NCBI GenBank assembly: GCA_947044405.1
Contig: CAMRHE010000017.1
Coordinates: 10,818,001-10,882,000 of the forward strand
DNA length: 64,000 nt
Origin: Leptodactylus fallax
Taxonomy: Eukaryota > Chordata > Amphibia > Anura > Leptodactylidae
Direction of reading: 5' to 3'
Part shown: positions 22,388-33,438 of the stretch, piece by piece
Layout: every line of letters starts with the position of its first letter
How positions within the stretch are numbered: the stretch's first letter is position 1
The notes under the pieces: model-generated
The model's input: the letters and a program-made list of their open reading frames with translations, nothing else
Told to the model about the DNA's origin: nothing
The model's database searches: none
Program-made: the position numbers and the translations under genes

Positions 22388-25300
22388 CTAATTATAGAGG
22401 AGAGAAGCTGAGCTCTGTGATATATAGGGTTATATGATAGAGGAGAGAAGCTGAGCTCTGTGATATATAGGGTTATATGATAGAGGAGAGAAGCTGAGCT
22501 CTGTGATATATAGGGTTATATGATAGAGGAGAGAAGCTGAGCTCTGTGATATATAGGGTTATATGATAGAGGAGATAAGCGAGCTCTGTGATATATAGGG
22601 TTATATGATGAGAGAAGCTGAGCTCGTGATATGCAGGATTATATGATAGAGGAGAGAAGCTGAGCTCTGTGTATATAGGGTTATGATAGAGGGTAAGCTG
22701 GGCTCTGTGAATATAGGGTATATGATAGAGAAGAGAGCTGAGCTCTGTGATATATAGGGTTATATGATAGGGAGGAAGCTGAGCTCTGTGTATATAGGGT
22801 ATATGATAGAGAGAAGCTGAGCTCTGTGATATATAGGGTTATATGATAGAGGGAGAAGCTGAGCTCTGTGATTACAGGATTATATGATAGAGGGAGAAGC
22901 TGAGCTCTGTGTATATAGGGTTATATGATAGAGGAGAGAAGCTGAGCTCTGTGATATATAGGGTTATATGATAGAGGAGAGAAGCTGAGCTCTGTGATAT
23001 ATAGGGTTATATGATAGAGGAGATAAGCTGGGCTCTGTGATATATAGGGTTATATGATAGAGAGAAGCTGAGCTCTGTGATATATAGGGTTATATGATAG
23101 AGGAGAGAAGCTGAGCTCTGTGATATATAGGGTTATATGATAGAGGAGAGAAGCTGAGCCATGTGATATATAGGGTTATATGATAGAGGAGAGAAGCTGA
23201 GCTCTGTGATATACAGGATTATATGATAGAGGAGAGAAGCTGAGCTCTGTGATATATAGGGTTATATGATAGAGGAGAGAAGCTGAGCTCTGTGATATAT
23301 AGGGTTATATGATAGAGGAGAGAAGCTGAGCTCTGTGATATATAGGGTTATATGATAGAGGAGATAAGCTGGGCTCTGTGATATATAGGGTTATATGATA
23401 GAGAGAAGCTGAGCTCTGTGATATATAGGGTTATATGATAGAGGAGAGAAGCTGAGCTCTGTGATATATAGGGTTATATGATAGAGGAGAGAAGCTGAGC
23501 TCTGTGATATATAGGGTTATATGATAGAGGAGAGAAGCTGAGCTCTGTGATATATAGGGTTATATGATAGAGGAGAGAAGCTGAGCCATGTGATATATAG
23601 GGTTATATGATAGAGGAGAGAAGCTGAGCTCTGTGATATACAGGATTATATGATAGAGGAGAGAAGCTGAGCTCTGTGATATATAGGGTTATATGATAGA
23701 GGAGATAAGCTGGGCTCTGTGATATATAGGGTTATATGATAGAGAGAAGCTGAGCTCTGTGATATATAGGGTTATATGATAGAGGAGAGAAGCTGAGCTC
23801 TGTGATATATAGGGTTATATGATAGAGGAGAGAAGCTGAGCCATGTGATATATAGGGTTATATGATAGAGGAGAGAAGCTGAGCTCTGTGATATACAGGA
23901 TTATATGATAGAGGAGAGAAGCTGAGCTCTGTGATATATAGGGTTATATGGTAGAGGAGAGAAGCTGAGCTCTGTGATATATAGGGTTATATGATAGAGG
24001 AGAGAAGCTGAGCTCTGTGATTTATAGGGTTATATGATAGAGGAGATAAGCTGGGCTCTGTGATATATAGGGTTATATGATAGAGAGAAGCTGAGCTCTG
24101 TGATATATAGGGTTATATGATAGAGGAGAGAAGCTGAGCTCTGTGATATATAGGGTTATATGATAGAGGAGAGAAGCTGAGCTCTGTGATATATAGGGTT
24201 ATATGATAGAGGAGAGAAGCTGAGCTCTGTGATATATAGGGTTATATGATAGAGGAGAGAAGCTGAGCCATGTGATATATAGGGTTATATGATAGAGGAG
24301 AGAAGCTGAGCTCTGTGATATACAGGGTTATATGATAGAGGAGAGAAGCTGAGCTCTGTGATATATAGGGTTATATGATAGAGGAGAGAAGCTGAGCTCT
24401 GTGATATATAGGGTTATATGATAGAGGAGAGAAGCTGAGCTCTGTGATATATAGGGTTATATGATAGAGGAGAGAAGCTGAGCTCTGTGATATATATGGT
24501 TATATGATAGAGGAGAGAAGCTGAGCTCTGTGATATATAGGGTTATATGATAGAGGAGAGAAGCTGAGCTCTGTGACATACGGTTATATGCTAGATGGAG
24601 AGAAGCTGAGCTCTGTGATATATAGGTTATATGATAGAGGAGAGAAGCTGAGCTCTGTGATATATAGGGTTATATGATAGAGGAGATAAGCTGAGCTCTG
24701 TGATATATAGGGTTATATGATAGAGGAGAGAAGCTGAGCTCTGTGATATATAGGGTTATATGGTAGAGGAGAGAAGCTGAGCTCTGTGATATATAGGGTT
24801 ATATGGTAGAGGAGAGAAGCTGAGCTGTGTGATATATAGGGTTATAGGGTAGAGGAGAGAAGCTGAGCTCAGTGATATATAGGGTTATATGATAGAGGAG
24901 AGAATCTGAGCTATGTGGTATATAGGGTTATATGATAGAGGGAGAGAAGCTGAGCTCTGTGATATATAGGGTTATATGGTAGAGGAGAGAAGCTGAGCTC
25001 TGTGATATATAAGGTTATATGATAGAGGAGAGAAGCTGAGCTCTGTGATATATAGGGTTATATGATAGAGGAGAGAAGCTGAGCTATGTGGTATATATGG
25101 TTATATGATAGAGGAGAGAAGCTGAGCTCTGTGATATATAGGTTATATGATAGAGGAGAGAAGCTGAGCTCTGTGATATATAGGGTTATATGGTAGAGGA
25201 GAGAAGCTGAGCTCTGTGATATATAGGGTTATATGATAGAGGAGAGAATCTGAGCTATGTGATATATAGGGTTATATGATAGAGGGAGAGAAGCTGAGCT

Positions 25301-26075
25301 CTGTGATATATAGGGTTATATGATAGAGGAGAGAAGCTGAGCTCTGTGATATATAGGGTTATATGATAGAGGAGAGAAGCTGAGCTCTGTGATATATAGG
25401 GTTATATGATAGAGGAGAGAAGCTGAGCTCTGTGATATATAGGACTATATGCTAGAGGAGAGAAGCTGAGCTCTGTGATATATAGGATTATATGATAGAG
25501 GAGAGAAGCTGAGCTCTGTGATATATAGGATTATATGATAGAGGAGAGAAGCTGAGCTCTGTGATATATAGGATTATATGATAGAGGAGAGAAGCTGAGC
25601 TCTGTGATATATAGGGTTATATGATAGAGGAGAGAAGCTGAGCTCTGTGATATATAGGGTTATATGATAGAGGAGAGAAGCTGAGCAATGTGATATATAG
25701 GGTTATATGATAGAGGAGAGAAGCTGAGCTCTGTGATATATAGGATTATATGATAGAGGAGAGAAGCTGAGCTCTGTGATATATAGGATTATATGATAGA
25801 GGAGAGAAGCTGAGCTCTGTGATACATAGGGTTATATGATAGAGGAGAGAAGCTGAGCTCTGTTATATATAGGGTTATATGATAGAGGAGAGAAGCTGAG
25901 CTCTTGATATACAGGTTATATGATAGAGGAGAGAAGCTGAGCTCTGTGATATATAGGGTTATATGATAGAGGAGAGAAGCTGAGCTCTGTGATATATAGG
26001 GTTATATGAAAGGAGGAGAGAAGCTGAGCTGTGTGATATATAGGGTTATATGATAGAGGAGAGAAGCTGAGCTCT

Positions 26076-26080
<5 letters not shown>
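22388..26080 (+). repeat. 43-bp minisatellite, about 86 units
   Basis: The unit reads AGAGAAGCTGAGCTCTGTGA, TATATAGGGTTATATGATAG, AGG (43 bp). Shorter 40-bp units lack three bases (GATAGAGAGAAG instead of GATAGAGGAGAGAAG). Variant units are GATAAGCTGGGCTC, GAGCCATGTG and ATACAGGAT. From about 23.0 to 24.3 kb they recur at fixed spacing. From 22,560 to 22,915 the units carry many scattered one- to few-base deletions, unlike the rest. No open frame is maintained. Confidence 0.98.
23021..24384 (+). repeat. higher-order repeat within the 43-bp array (341/682 bp)
   Basis: The variant AGATAAGCTGGGCTC lies at 23,021, 23,362, 23,703 and 24,044, exactly 341 bp apart each time (seven 43-bp units plus one 40-bp unit). 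CTGAGCCATG lies at 23,154, 23,581, 23,836 and 24,263, and ATACAGG at 23,211, 23,638, 23,893 and 24,320. Both alternate 427 and 255 bp, so the true period is 682 bp, seen twice. This means blocks of 8 and then 16 units were duplicated as wholes. Confidence 0.9.
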
Positions 26081-26115
<35 letters not shown>

Positions 26116-26234
26116 TGGTGATCTTTGCACTTAATAGGATGCAGTTCCACCATTCACAAGTAAACTGGCAGTAAATAGTTTCGATACACATTAATGATAT
26201 AGCGCCCCCGCCACTAGCTGCATGTACAGTACAA

Positions 26235-26268
<34 letters not shown>
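26079..26268 (+). repeat. (TA)n microsatellites
   Basis: Perfect TA runs at 26,079-26,113 and about 26,237-26,268. The first continues directly from the GATATATA segment of the last 43-bp unit. Confidence 0.95.
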
Positions 26269-26272
<4 letters not shown>

Positions 26273-27226
26273 TCTTCTTTTTTTTTAAGCACACAGCAGA
26301 TAAGTAGATATCATTATCACAGTAAGAAAGTGCAGCAGTTAAGTCCGTATATATAGATATATATATACTTGCACTGTGTCTTGTTTGGTTTCTATGTGCC
26401 TGTTCCTAAGAGTCCTTTTATATGATCATATAACAGCTGTGCGTGCTGCGCTGCGCTACATAAATTGCTGAAATGTGTTACTTAAGAACGGCTCCTTTTG
26501 GTTAAGGTGGATCTAAATTCCTTTTTTTGCCTGGAAGCATTTTTTTTAACATGATGTTTCCGAGAAGGAGAATTAAATGAATTTTTCTCAATAATAGTGA
26601 TTTTACTTACAGGAACCAGACTAGTGTCATGAGAGATAAACAGGTCTTACTATGAGTTTCTCTGCACCATGTGGTAAGATCCATGGACATTTAGGAGTTA
26701 AAACATACTTGACAATTCTGCCCACACTTCCCGGAGACTCCTGAAATATTGTGTGAACTTCCAAGGGATTGGATGAGCAGTGCTGGGCTAAGTCTGGGTT
26801 ACACGTACGTAGACGCAGCATCCAGACTACTGTAGGATCCAACAGCATTGCTAGATAAATAGTGAAGCAAAGTAGCGATATAGTGTCAACTGTCCAAAAT
26901 CAAGTCTATGTACCCCAAAATCAAACCACAGCGGCTTACACCGCCATATATGTATGTATCAGACAGTGAGGTAAACTAGTGCTTGCAAAATGGTGCACCA
27001 CCTAAGGGGAAAAGGTATGTCACCCTGATAGTGAACTGTAAGCGGTGACGTTGGAGCTCGGACACTTGAGATTGATGTACCCTGAGACCCATCAGGGTGA
27101 GAGAGAGTGACCGTACCTGTAACACACCTGACTGTGGACTTTTGGAGAGACTAGTGGGCTTGCTCTGTTGCCCTTGTATAGTCCTAAAACTGCCTGAAAC
27201 TACTTAAGGCTAAGACCCCACGTAGC
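26269..27226. other. no recognised feature
   Basis: Unassigned AT-rich DNA, with a small TATATA-rich patch at 26,347-26,367. No gene. Confidence 0.45.
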
Positions 27227-27227
27227 G

Positions 27228-27565
27228 AGCCAAAGAGGAACTATCACCGCCTCCACCAACTCCAGTTATTTGCATCTTTCAATAGGTGCTGCTCCACTTG
27301 GATATTTTTCTCTAGCCCCCCCACCATTCCCGAGCAATCAGTGCAGTTAGTTTTAGCACCCAATATGTTAATAAGGCTCTTTGCTTCCAGGTGGTCGGTC
27401 CCTGACTAGATGCTCCCACCCGGGACCACCTACCTGAGAGTGTAGAGCCTAATTAGCATATTGGTTGCAAAAACTAACTGCATGGCTTGCTCAGGAATGG
27501 TGGGGAATCAGTGGATTGTCATCTATTGAAGAGTTGGAGTTGGTGGAGGTTATTGAAAAGTCAAG
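27228..27565. mobile_element. 'CCACC' MITE, nearly complete palindrome
   Basis: Left: AACTATCACCGCCTCCACCA, ACTCCAGTTATTTGC, CCACCATTCCCGAGCAATCA, GTGCAGTTAGTTTTAGCACC. Right, mirrored: GGTTGCAAAAACTAACTGCA, TTGCTCAGGAATGGTGGGG, GAGTTGGAGTTGGTGGAGG. About 330 bp long and non-coding. It is the best-preserved of the four copies in the window (others near 6.6, 11.2 and 53.9 kb). Confidence 0.8.
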
Positions 27566-29380
27566 AAATACTTGATTTCAAAAACTGAGGTTTTCTAAGC
27601 GTCGCCTAATAAAAAATATTTTGTTGAATGTAGGTTGTAAAAGTTTATCGGCAGCCCTATGTGATACAACAGGTAATACAAGTTGAGCCTACATTATGTA
27701 CAGTACAAACTCACCTCTACTACATCCATCAAGCTCAGCCCTGCTACATCCGTCCTTATTTGGCGGGTTTCATTTATTGCAGGAGAGCCATTACCTGATG
27801 TTACCTGCAGATATTTATTTCAGAGCTACAAATAAGTTAAGGATTAATGAAAATGACCTCATGCACCATTTAATCTCCAGCTTACAGTGCCATGATGGTT
27901 GGCCGGAAACAAATACCTCTTTATAGTGTCTTGTTATCATGGCGCTGGCCGTGTCATGAGTCACAACCCAGGAATTTACTCTCCAGAAATACGATCGGTT
28001 ACTTAATTAAGGAATCCTATAAAGCAAAAATATGATCCGCTTATCAGCGGGGTGTAAGGTGAAGAATCGTGTGGAGATCAGAGAGCATGTAAGGACAGCG
28101 CAAGATGGAGGAGGAGAGCTGAAAAATGGACTCACATGAGAATATCTCACTCAATGTTAAACCCTTCTGTGTCATATTGTTGGCTGTGGCCCATGAATTA
28201 TTGGGTGTTGGGTGAAATCCTCCAAATGGTGACACTCGGCCCATTCATTACAAGATTACTTTTCTGGATTAATATGGATTTTTTAATCATGAGATGAAGT
28301 CTTCTTGACGTATCTCAGACAGACGATTTGTAGCTTAGTAAATAACATTTATGGACAGGTCATTAACCAGGAACCAGTTCCCGACAGCAACAATTCTCTT
28401 CCAAGGTTTGACGTATAGTTTGCCTTTGAGTATAGGTGGGAGAGTCAATTTTTCAAAATACAGCTATGTCCTTCTTTACCTTTCATCCTGGCTCAACATA
28501 GCCCAAGATATATGGCATGAGATGACCAACTTTTCAGAAAAACATGATTTTGCAACACTCTGTCATGAGATGTTTATCCTATATATTTTTATATGTGGCC
28601 ATCTAGTGGCTGTGTTGTGAACTGCAGCCTGCCAAGGGTTTTGCTAGCATGCAATGATATTGTATTGCACCAGCTTCAAGAGAAATTGTAGTCCTTAACC
28701 AAATAAGAGTGGACAGATCTATATGGCCACACAAGAGCCTCATCTACGGTAAATTAGAACAGGTACTTATTAAGGTGTCTCTCCCTCTGCTAATATCTAA
28801 TATATATACATAGAAGAGACAGGACCCCATGGCAAAAATCTAATTCAAAGTTGCATTATGGTGGTAGATTTTGCCATTAAGGACAAAAGGTGTTTGTTAC
28901 TCCTCAAAGGTCTCTCTCTAACCCTTGAACCAATTCTCCACCATATATTTTCTAAGCTGGCCATACACATTAGATAGCCATTGGCGAAATACTTCTTTAG
29001 CTTACAGCTGCTTCTCCCAGCTGTCTGAAAAAATTTCTTTATGCCCTGGGTCTTAATTTAGGGATCGGTTAGGAGGTCTGTGTTATGAATTTACTATGGA
29101 TTCTGGTCTGAGATCTGAATTTAGTTGTGTAATTGTAAAGGCTGAGGATAGTTGTAGAAGAAAGGGCAGAAGATGTCTCAGAAGAAAACCCTACAGCCAT
29201 TAGGAGAAGTTGTCATGCGATCTGGGCCAAAAGGAGAACAAAATAAATGGGATTTTCTGCAATCAGAGAAGATGTTACCTGTGAGCTTCTGGATTCAGAA
29301 CAGTACTCTCCTGACTAGATGGGTGAACTTTTCTAGAATTGTTTGGCAATTATTTTTGAGGTTTCACCCCTTTTTGAAAC
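27566..29380. other. no recognised feature
   Basis: About 1.8 kb without recognisable elements or domains. Short frames are random-looking. Confidence 0.45.
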
Positions 29381-29384
29381 CAGA

Positions 29385-30060
29385 AATGCTATTATTATGC
29401 CCTGGGGTCTCTTAAGAGGAGATCCAGGGGAGATGCAGAAACATAATAAACCCTTATGCTCACCTCACCTGGGCAGGTGTCATAACATTGGCATGTCCCA
29501 TGTGACAGCTTAGATCCAATCTCAAGCCTCAGTGGTCTCCAAAAGCCCATGATGTCACTCGGGAGGCCAGAAAAGGCTGGAAGAGGACTGAAAGGGAGTG
29601 CCAAGGAGAGGTGTGGGAAGGTGAGTATAAGTGTTTATTTTGTTCCTGCACCTCCCCTGGGCCGACACTTATAGGTTCTTAAGAGATCCTAGGGTATAAT
29701 AGTGGTTCATGGGTTGCAAACCCCAAAAGTTTCAGGTTCGGGACAAACCCTAAACCATTGGAAAATAGTTTTTTTGTGAACCGGTCTGCTCATCTCTACT
29801 CCTGGCGTATCGGTTGACATCATAACATGTTCACAATGGCCAACCGCATGCCATATTCTTGGGGCCTCTCACATAACCCAGGTGTCTGAAAGAGGCTATA
29901 AGTCACCAGGGAAGGACACCAGATGCTGCAAAGGAGCCCAGGAAAGGTGAGTATCAGTGTTTATTATATTTCCACACCTTCTTTGGCCCTCCGATTATTA
30001 TACTCTGGGATCTGAGTATAATAATAATTATAATTTATCAAGGTTCAACCACCTTTAATA
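29385..30060. repeat. dispersed 'ATACTCTGGGGTCTGAAGA' family, two adjacent copies
   Basis: First copy 29,385-29,800: TTATTATGCCCTGGGGTCTC, CTTATGCTCACCTCACCTGG, GTGAGTATAAGTGTTTATTT, AAGTTTCAGGTTCGGGAC and CGGTCTGCTCATCTCTA. The second copy, at about 29,820-30,060, has GGTGAGTATCAGTGTTTATT and ATTATTATACTCTGGGATCT. The ends read CTCATCTCTA, the reverse of the TAGGGATGAGC start at 7,801. Confidence 0.65.
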
Positions 30061-30099
30061 CAGATATGGAAATGATTCAGCCCATAGGTTGTGCCTTTA

Positions 30100-30560
30100 A
30101 GATGGAATATAACAGGATGGTGTTTAGTGATGGACATTCTCTTTAACTATGCCTTATCATTGACAGCGTCTTTTCCAATGCAATGTTCTAAAAAGTGAAT
30201 TCATAAATTGTAGATCATTTTCTAGCTTTTCTCATTTAATTACACGGCATTACAATTGATCAGAGAGCAAATATGATGAAACCTGAGTTGGGTTTGGAAG
30301 ATTCATTTTCGCCTCCTCTCGGTTCTGCGGAGAAGCAGAGAGGACGCGTCATTTAGCTATGGAGCGAGCGGATTCATCAATCAATACTTTACTATTACAG
30401 AGTGGTGAAAGTTCAATAAATTACTCTCAACTTTGCAGCAATTTGACCTGATTACTTTCAGGCATTATTAATGGATGTGTATAGTATAAGTCAGCTAATG
30501 ACATTCTTGTATCTCCTTTTATGCGTTTTTTATTCAGTACTGTACAGACATTATTGTCAG
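30100..30560. promoter_or_regulatory. candidate conserved non-coding element
   Basis: A repeat-poor stretch of unusually unique texture. It is AT-rich with several ATTA/TAAT words (CTCATTTAATTACACGGC, CATTATTAATGGATGTG) around a GC-richer island (CGCCTCCTCTCGGTTCTGCG). No frame is open for long. It resembles gene-desert enhancers in style only; this is inference. Confidence 0.25.
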
Positions 30561-30639
30561 CTAGAATTTAGATTTATGACTGCCATTATACTGATATTAT
30601 ATTATCACTGATAAAGATATCATTTCATGTTCCACAATA

Positions 30640-30755
30640 TTGTTTAAAATAAAAAAATAAATTTATATTTAAATATATATTTATTTATATATAAATTTAT
30701 ATATAATTATTATTATTATAATTATTTATGTATTTATTTATTTTTAGCGACACTT
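30640..30755. repeat. AT-rich low-complexity tract
   Basis: Runs of AAATTTATAT, ATTTATTTATAT and TTATTATTATAATTATTTATG; simple sequence only. Confidence 0.85.
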
Positions 30756-30957
30756 TTGTCCGTTGGCTCTGCCTGGTATTACATCTAATCCCCATTTTTA
30801 GGTATGCCCTAACAGGGGGTCTTGAACCCGTAGTTGTTCCTTGCAGCTTTTAGGACATGCTGGAAGTTTTGTTGGAGACCAATGACATAATAGATGTATT
30901 ATTATGTAAATTGGAATTCCAATATATTGTTAATAGATTTTCAATATATTTTAGATA

Positions 30958-31215
30958 AAAATAAATAACCAAATTTTAAAGAATTGGTCAGGAATTTTTA
31001 CTTCATGGACTATCCTTAGGATTTGCCATATATATCTGATTGGTGGGTTCCCGCTTGGATCAGCTGTATGGGGTCCTCTTCCAATGCCCATAATATTCAC
31101 AGCATGGAGCCAGAAGCAGTTGACTCCGGTTCCTGTATTGTGGCCAAGCGCTGGTCCTGCAGCTAACTTTAATGGGGCTGAGTTGCAATACCTAAGGCAA
31201 ACCATCAACACGTGA
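30958..31215. mobile_element. 'GATCAGCTG' T2-like MITE fragment
   Basis: TTAAAGAATTGGTCAGG is followed by ATCTGATTGGTGGGTTCCCG and GGATCAGCTGTATGGGGTCC, as in the family at 43.0-44.9 kb. Only the left half is present. Confidence 0.55.
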
Positions 31216-31309
31216 ATTGTAGTGAATGGTGAACCTCTAAAGATTTTTGTCGTGAGTATTCACAAGTCATCTGCAAGTTTCCTATAACAGTATGATAGTA
31301 TAATATAGT

Positions 31310-31830
31310 AATTGGAGGACCTGGAGAGGAAAAATAACAAACACTCATACTCACCTATCTTCAGCTCTCCAGGGCTCTACTGCAGTGTCTGGTTCTCATC
31401 CCTGGCATCTTCCACCCCCTTCTGGCCTCCTGAGTGACGTCAACGGCCCCAGGGGTCTGGTGAGGCCTGTGATTTGGTCTCAGTGGTCACATGGGGCACG
31501 TCATCGTAATTGACGCCTGCATCATTGTATCATGACATTGACACACCCCACATGAGCACTGAGGACCACCAAAGGCCGCAGTGGTCCCAGGACTGCTGAC
31601 ATCACTCAGGAGGCTGGAAGATGCCAGAAGAGAAGACCACTGAGTATGGTGAGTATAAGCTCCTACGCAACCTCCCTGGGTCCTCCGATTATTATGTTCT
31701 GGTTTCTGAAGAGACCCTAGTATATGTATAATAACCATTCATGGTGGTGAACTCAGGTTTGGATGAACCAGAAATTTTTGGAGAACTCATAAAGCACCCA
31801 TCTTGTTAGGAGCTGGTCAGCTCATCCTTA
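31310..31830. repeat. dispersed 'ATACTCTGGGGTCTGAAGA' family, further copy
   Basis: CTCATACTCACCTATCTTCA on the left is mirrored by GTGAGTATAAGCTCCTACGC on the right. It continues GGGTCCTCCGATTATTATGT, CTGAAGAGACCCTAG and GGTCAGCTCATCC. It has the foldback layout of the other copies. Confidence 0.62.
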
Positions 31831-31942
31831 GTGTGATGCTATTTTTGGAAGAAAGCTACCATGTAGTTCCAATCTGGACAATCATCGGAACAATCTATAA
31901 TGAGCACCTTCAATAGGAAGGAGCCATTGCAAACCCATTTAA

Positions 31943-32090
31943 AGGGGTTTCAGTACGACAAACCCTTGTTATATTGAAGATGGCCCAGTGATCAACTGAT
32001 CGCTGCAGATCCACTAGAGATTGCCGCAGGAAGCTCTGAATGGTCATACGTACTTCTGCAGCGGCCTCTGCAGGAACAATGTAGTATTAC
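31943..32090. mobile_element. T2-like MITE fragment at the LINE 5' edge
   Basis: TTTAAAGGGGTTTCAGTACG opens a T2-like element, but no mirrored end follows before the LINE begins. The LINE may have inserted into it. ATGTAGTATTACACAC before the LINE and ATGTAATACACAC after it look similar and could be a weak target duplication. Confidence 0.4.
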
Positions 32091-32100
32091 ACACAAAGAC

Positions 32101-33438
32101 TTGGACCCTTGTGATACTTTTTTTTTTTTTTGTTTTTTATCTGTCTTTTTGTTCTGCTTGAAAATGGGATCTTTTGTGTATGCAGACAATTCCTTTGTCT
32201 ATACAAGAGAGGAAATTCTGCAGCTCAGAGGCACAGCAGGGCGGCATACCATCTGGTCACACATCCCCTGCGAGCTTTGGAGAAAGAAAAAGCGGGTGAG
32301 GGGATGCAGAGCTGGTACTCTTCAGAGGATTAAAAAGAGGCGTTACCGACCAGCTGTTCCCTCCATCATCATGGGCAATGTGAGATCTCTTGCAAACAAG
32401 ATGGATGAACTAACAGCGCTCACCAGGCATCATCAGGAGTTTCGGGCGTGCAGCATGATGCTACTTACAGAGACTTGGCTCACTGAAGTTACTCCTGACC
32501 CTCTGGTCTCCTTGGATGGTTTTAAACTCCTTCGGGCAGACAGGACAAGGGAGAGCGGTAAGAGGAAAGGAGGAGGGCTGGCAATGTTTGTGAATAATAG
32601 ATGGTGTAATCCTAGGCACATTGTGATTAAGGAGCAAACTTGCTGTAAGGACATTGAACTATTAGCTGTGAGCATGAGACCTTTCTACCTACCAAGGGAA
32701 CTATCGCATGTCATCGTGATAGCTGCATATGTCCCCCCCTCTGAGAAAGCTGACACTGCCTGCGAGGTCCTACAAGCCACGCTGAGCCAGTTACAGTTAA
32801 AACATCCCCAGGCCCTCTTTCTTCTGTCGGGTGATTTCAACCATGCCTCTCCATCATCCACACTGCCCAGTTTCACACAGTATGTAACCTGCCACACAAG
32901 AGACAACAAAACACTGGATTTGTTCTTTGTCAACGTGAGGGAGGCATATAACTCATCAGCCCTACCGCCCCTGGGGAGATCGGATCACAACCTAGTACAG
33001 CTCCGACCTGTGTACAAGCCACTTGTACGTAGAGAACCAGCTGTCACCCACACAGTGAGGATATGGTCCGAGGAGAGTGATGAGGCTCTGAGGGATTGTT
33101 TTGACACAACCGCATGGGAAGTGCTGCAGGATTCTTATGGAGAAGATATAGAAGGACTCACACACTGCATAACAGACTACATTAATTTTTGTGTGGACAA
33201 CACAGTACCCACAAAAGTGGTGAGGTGCTTCTCCAACAACAAACCATGGATTAACTCTGATATAAAAACACTACTTAAGGAGAAAAAGATGGCATTCAGG
33301 ACAAGAGATAAGGAGGGGTTGAGGGAAGTACAAAAGGAGCTGAGGCATCAAATCAGGCAAGGAAAAGCCAGTTATAAGGAAAAAATGGAAAAGCAAATGG
33401 AAAGAAAAGACATAAGGGGGGGTCTGGGAGGGGCTTAA
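32101..33438 (+). pseudogene. LINE ORF2 N-terminal part: endonuclease domain
   Basis: Open for 445 codons. Residues 1-87 form a variable N-terminus, including a basic stretch (RKKKRVRGCRAG, then IKKRRY). From about residue 88 the endonuclease domain shows its landmarks: NVRSLANKMDEL (93-104), LLTETWL with the presumed metal-binding Glu124, GDFNHA (244-249) and SDHNLV (294-299). It would nick target DNA to prime reverse transcription. The frame is lost at a run of seven G (33,416-33,422) and stops at 33,436-33,438. Reading one G fewer continues in frame into the reverse transcriptase, so the two parts were one protein of about 985 codons. The start is the first ATG of the frame; the true start could be different. 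Confidence 0.88.

Noticed and set aside
22388..26080. CRISPR array
   Set aside because: The units are directly tandem with no unique spacers, no cas genes, and the context is vertebrate DNA.
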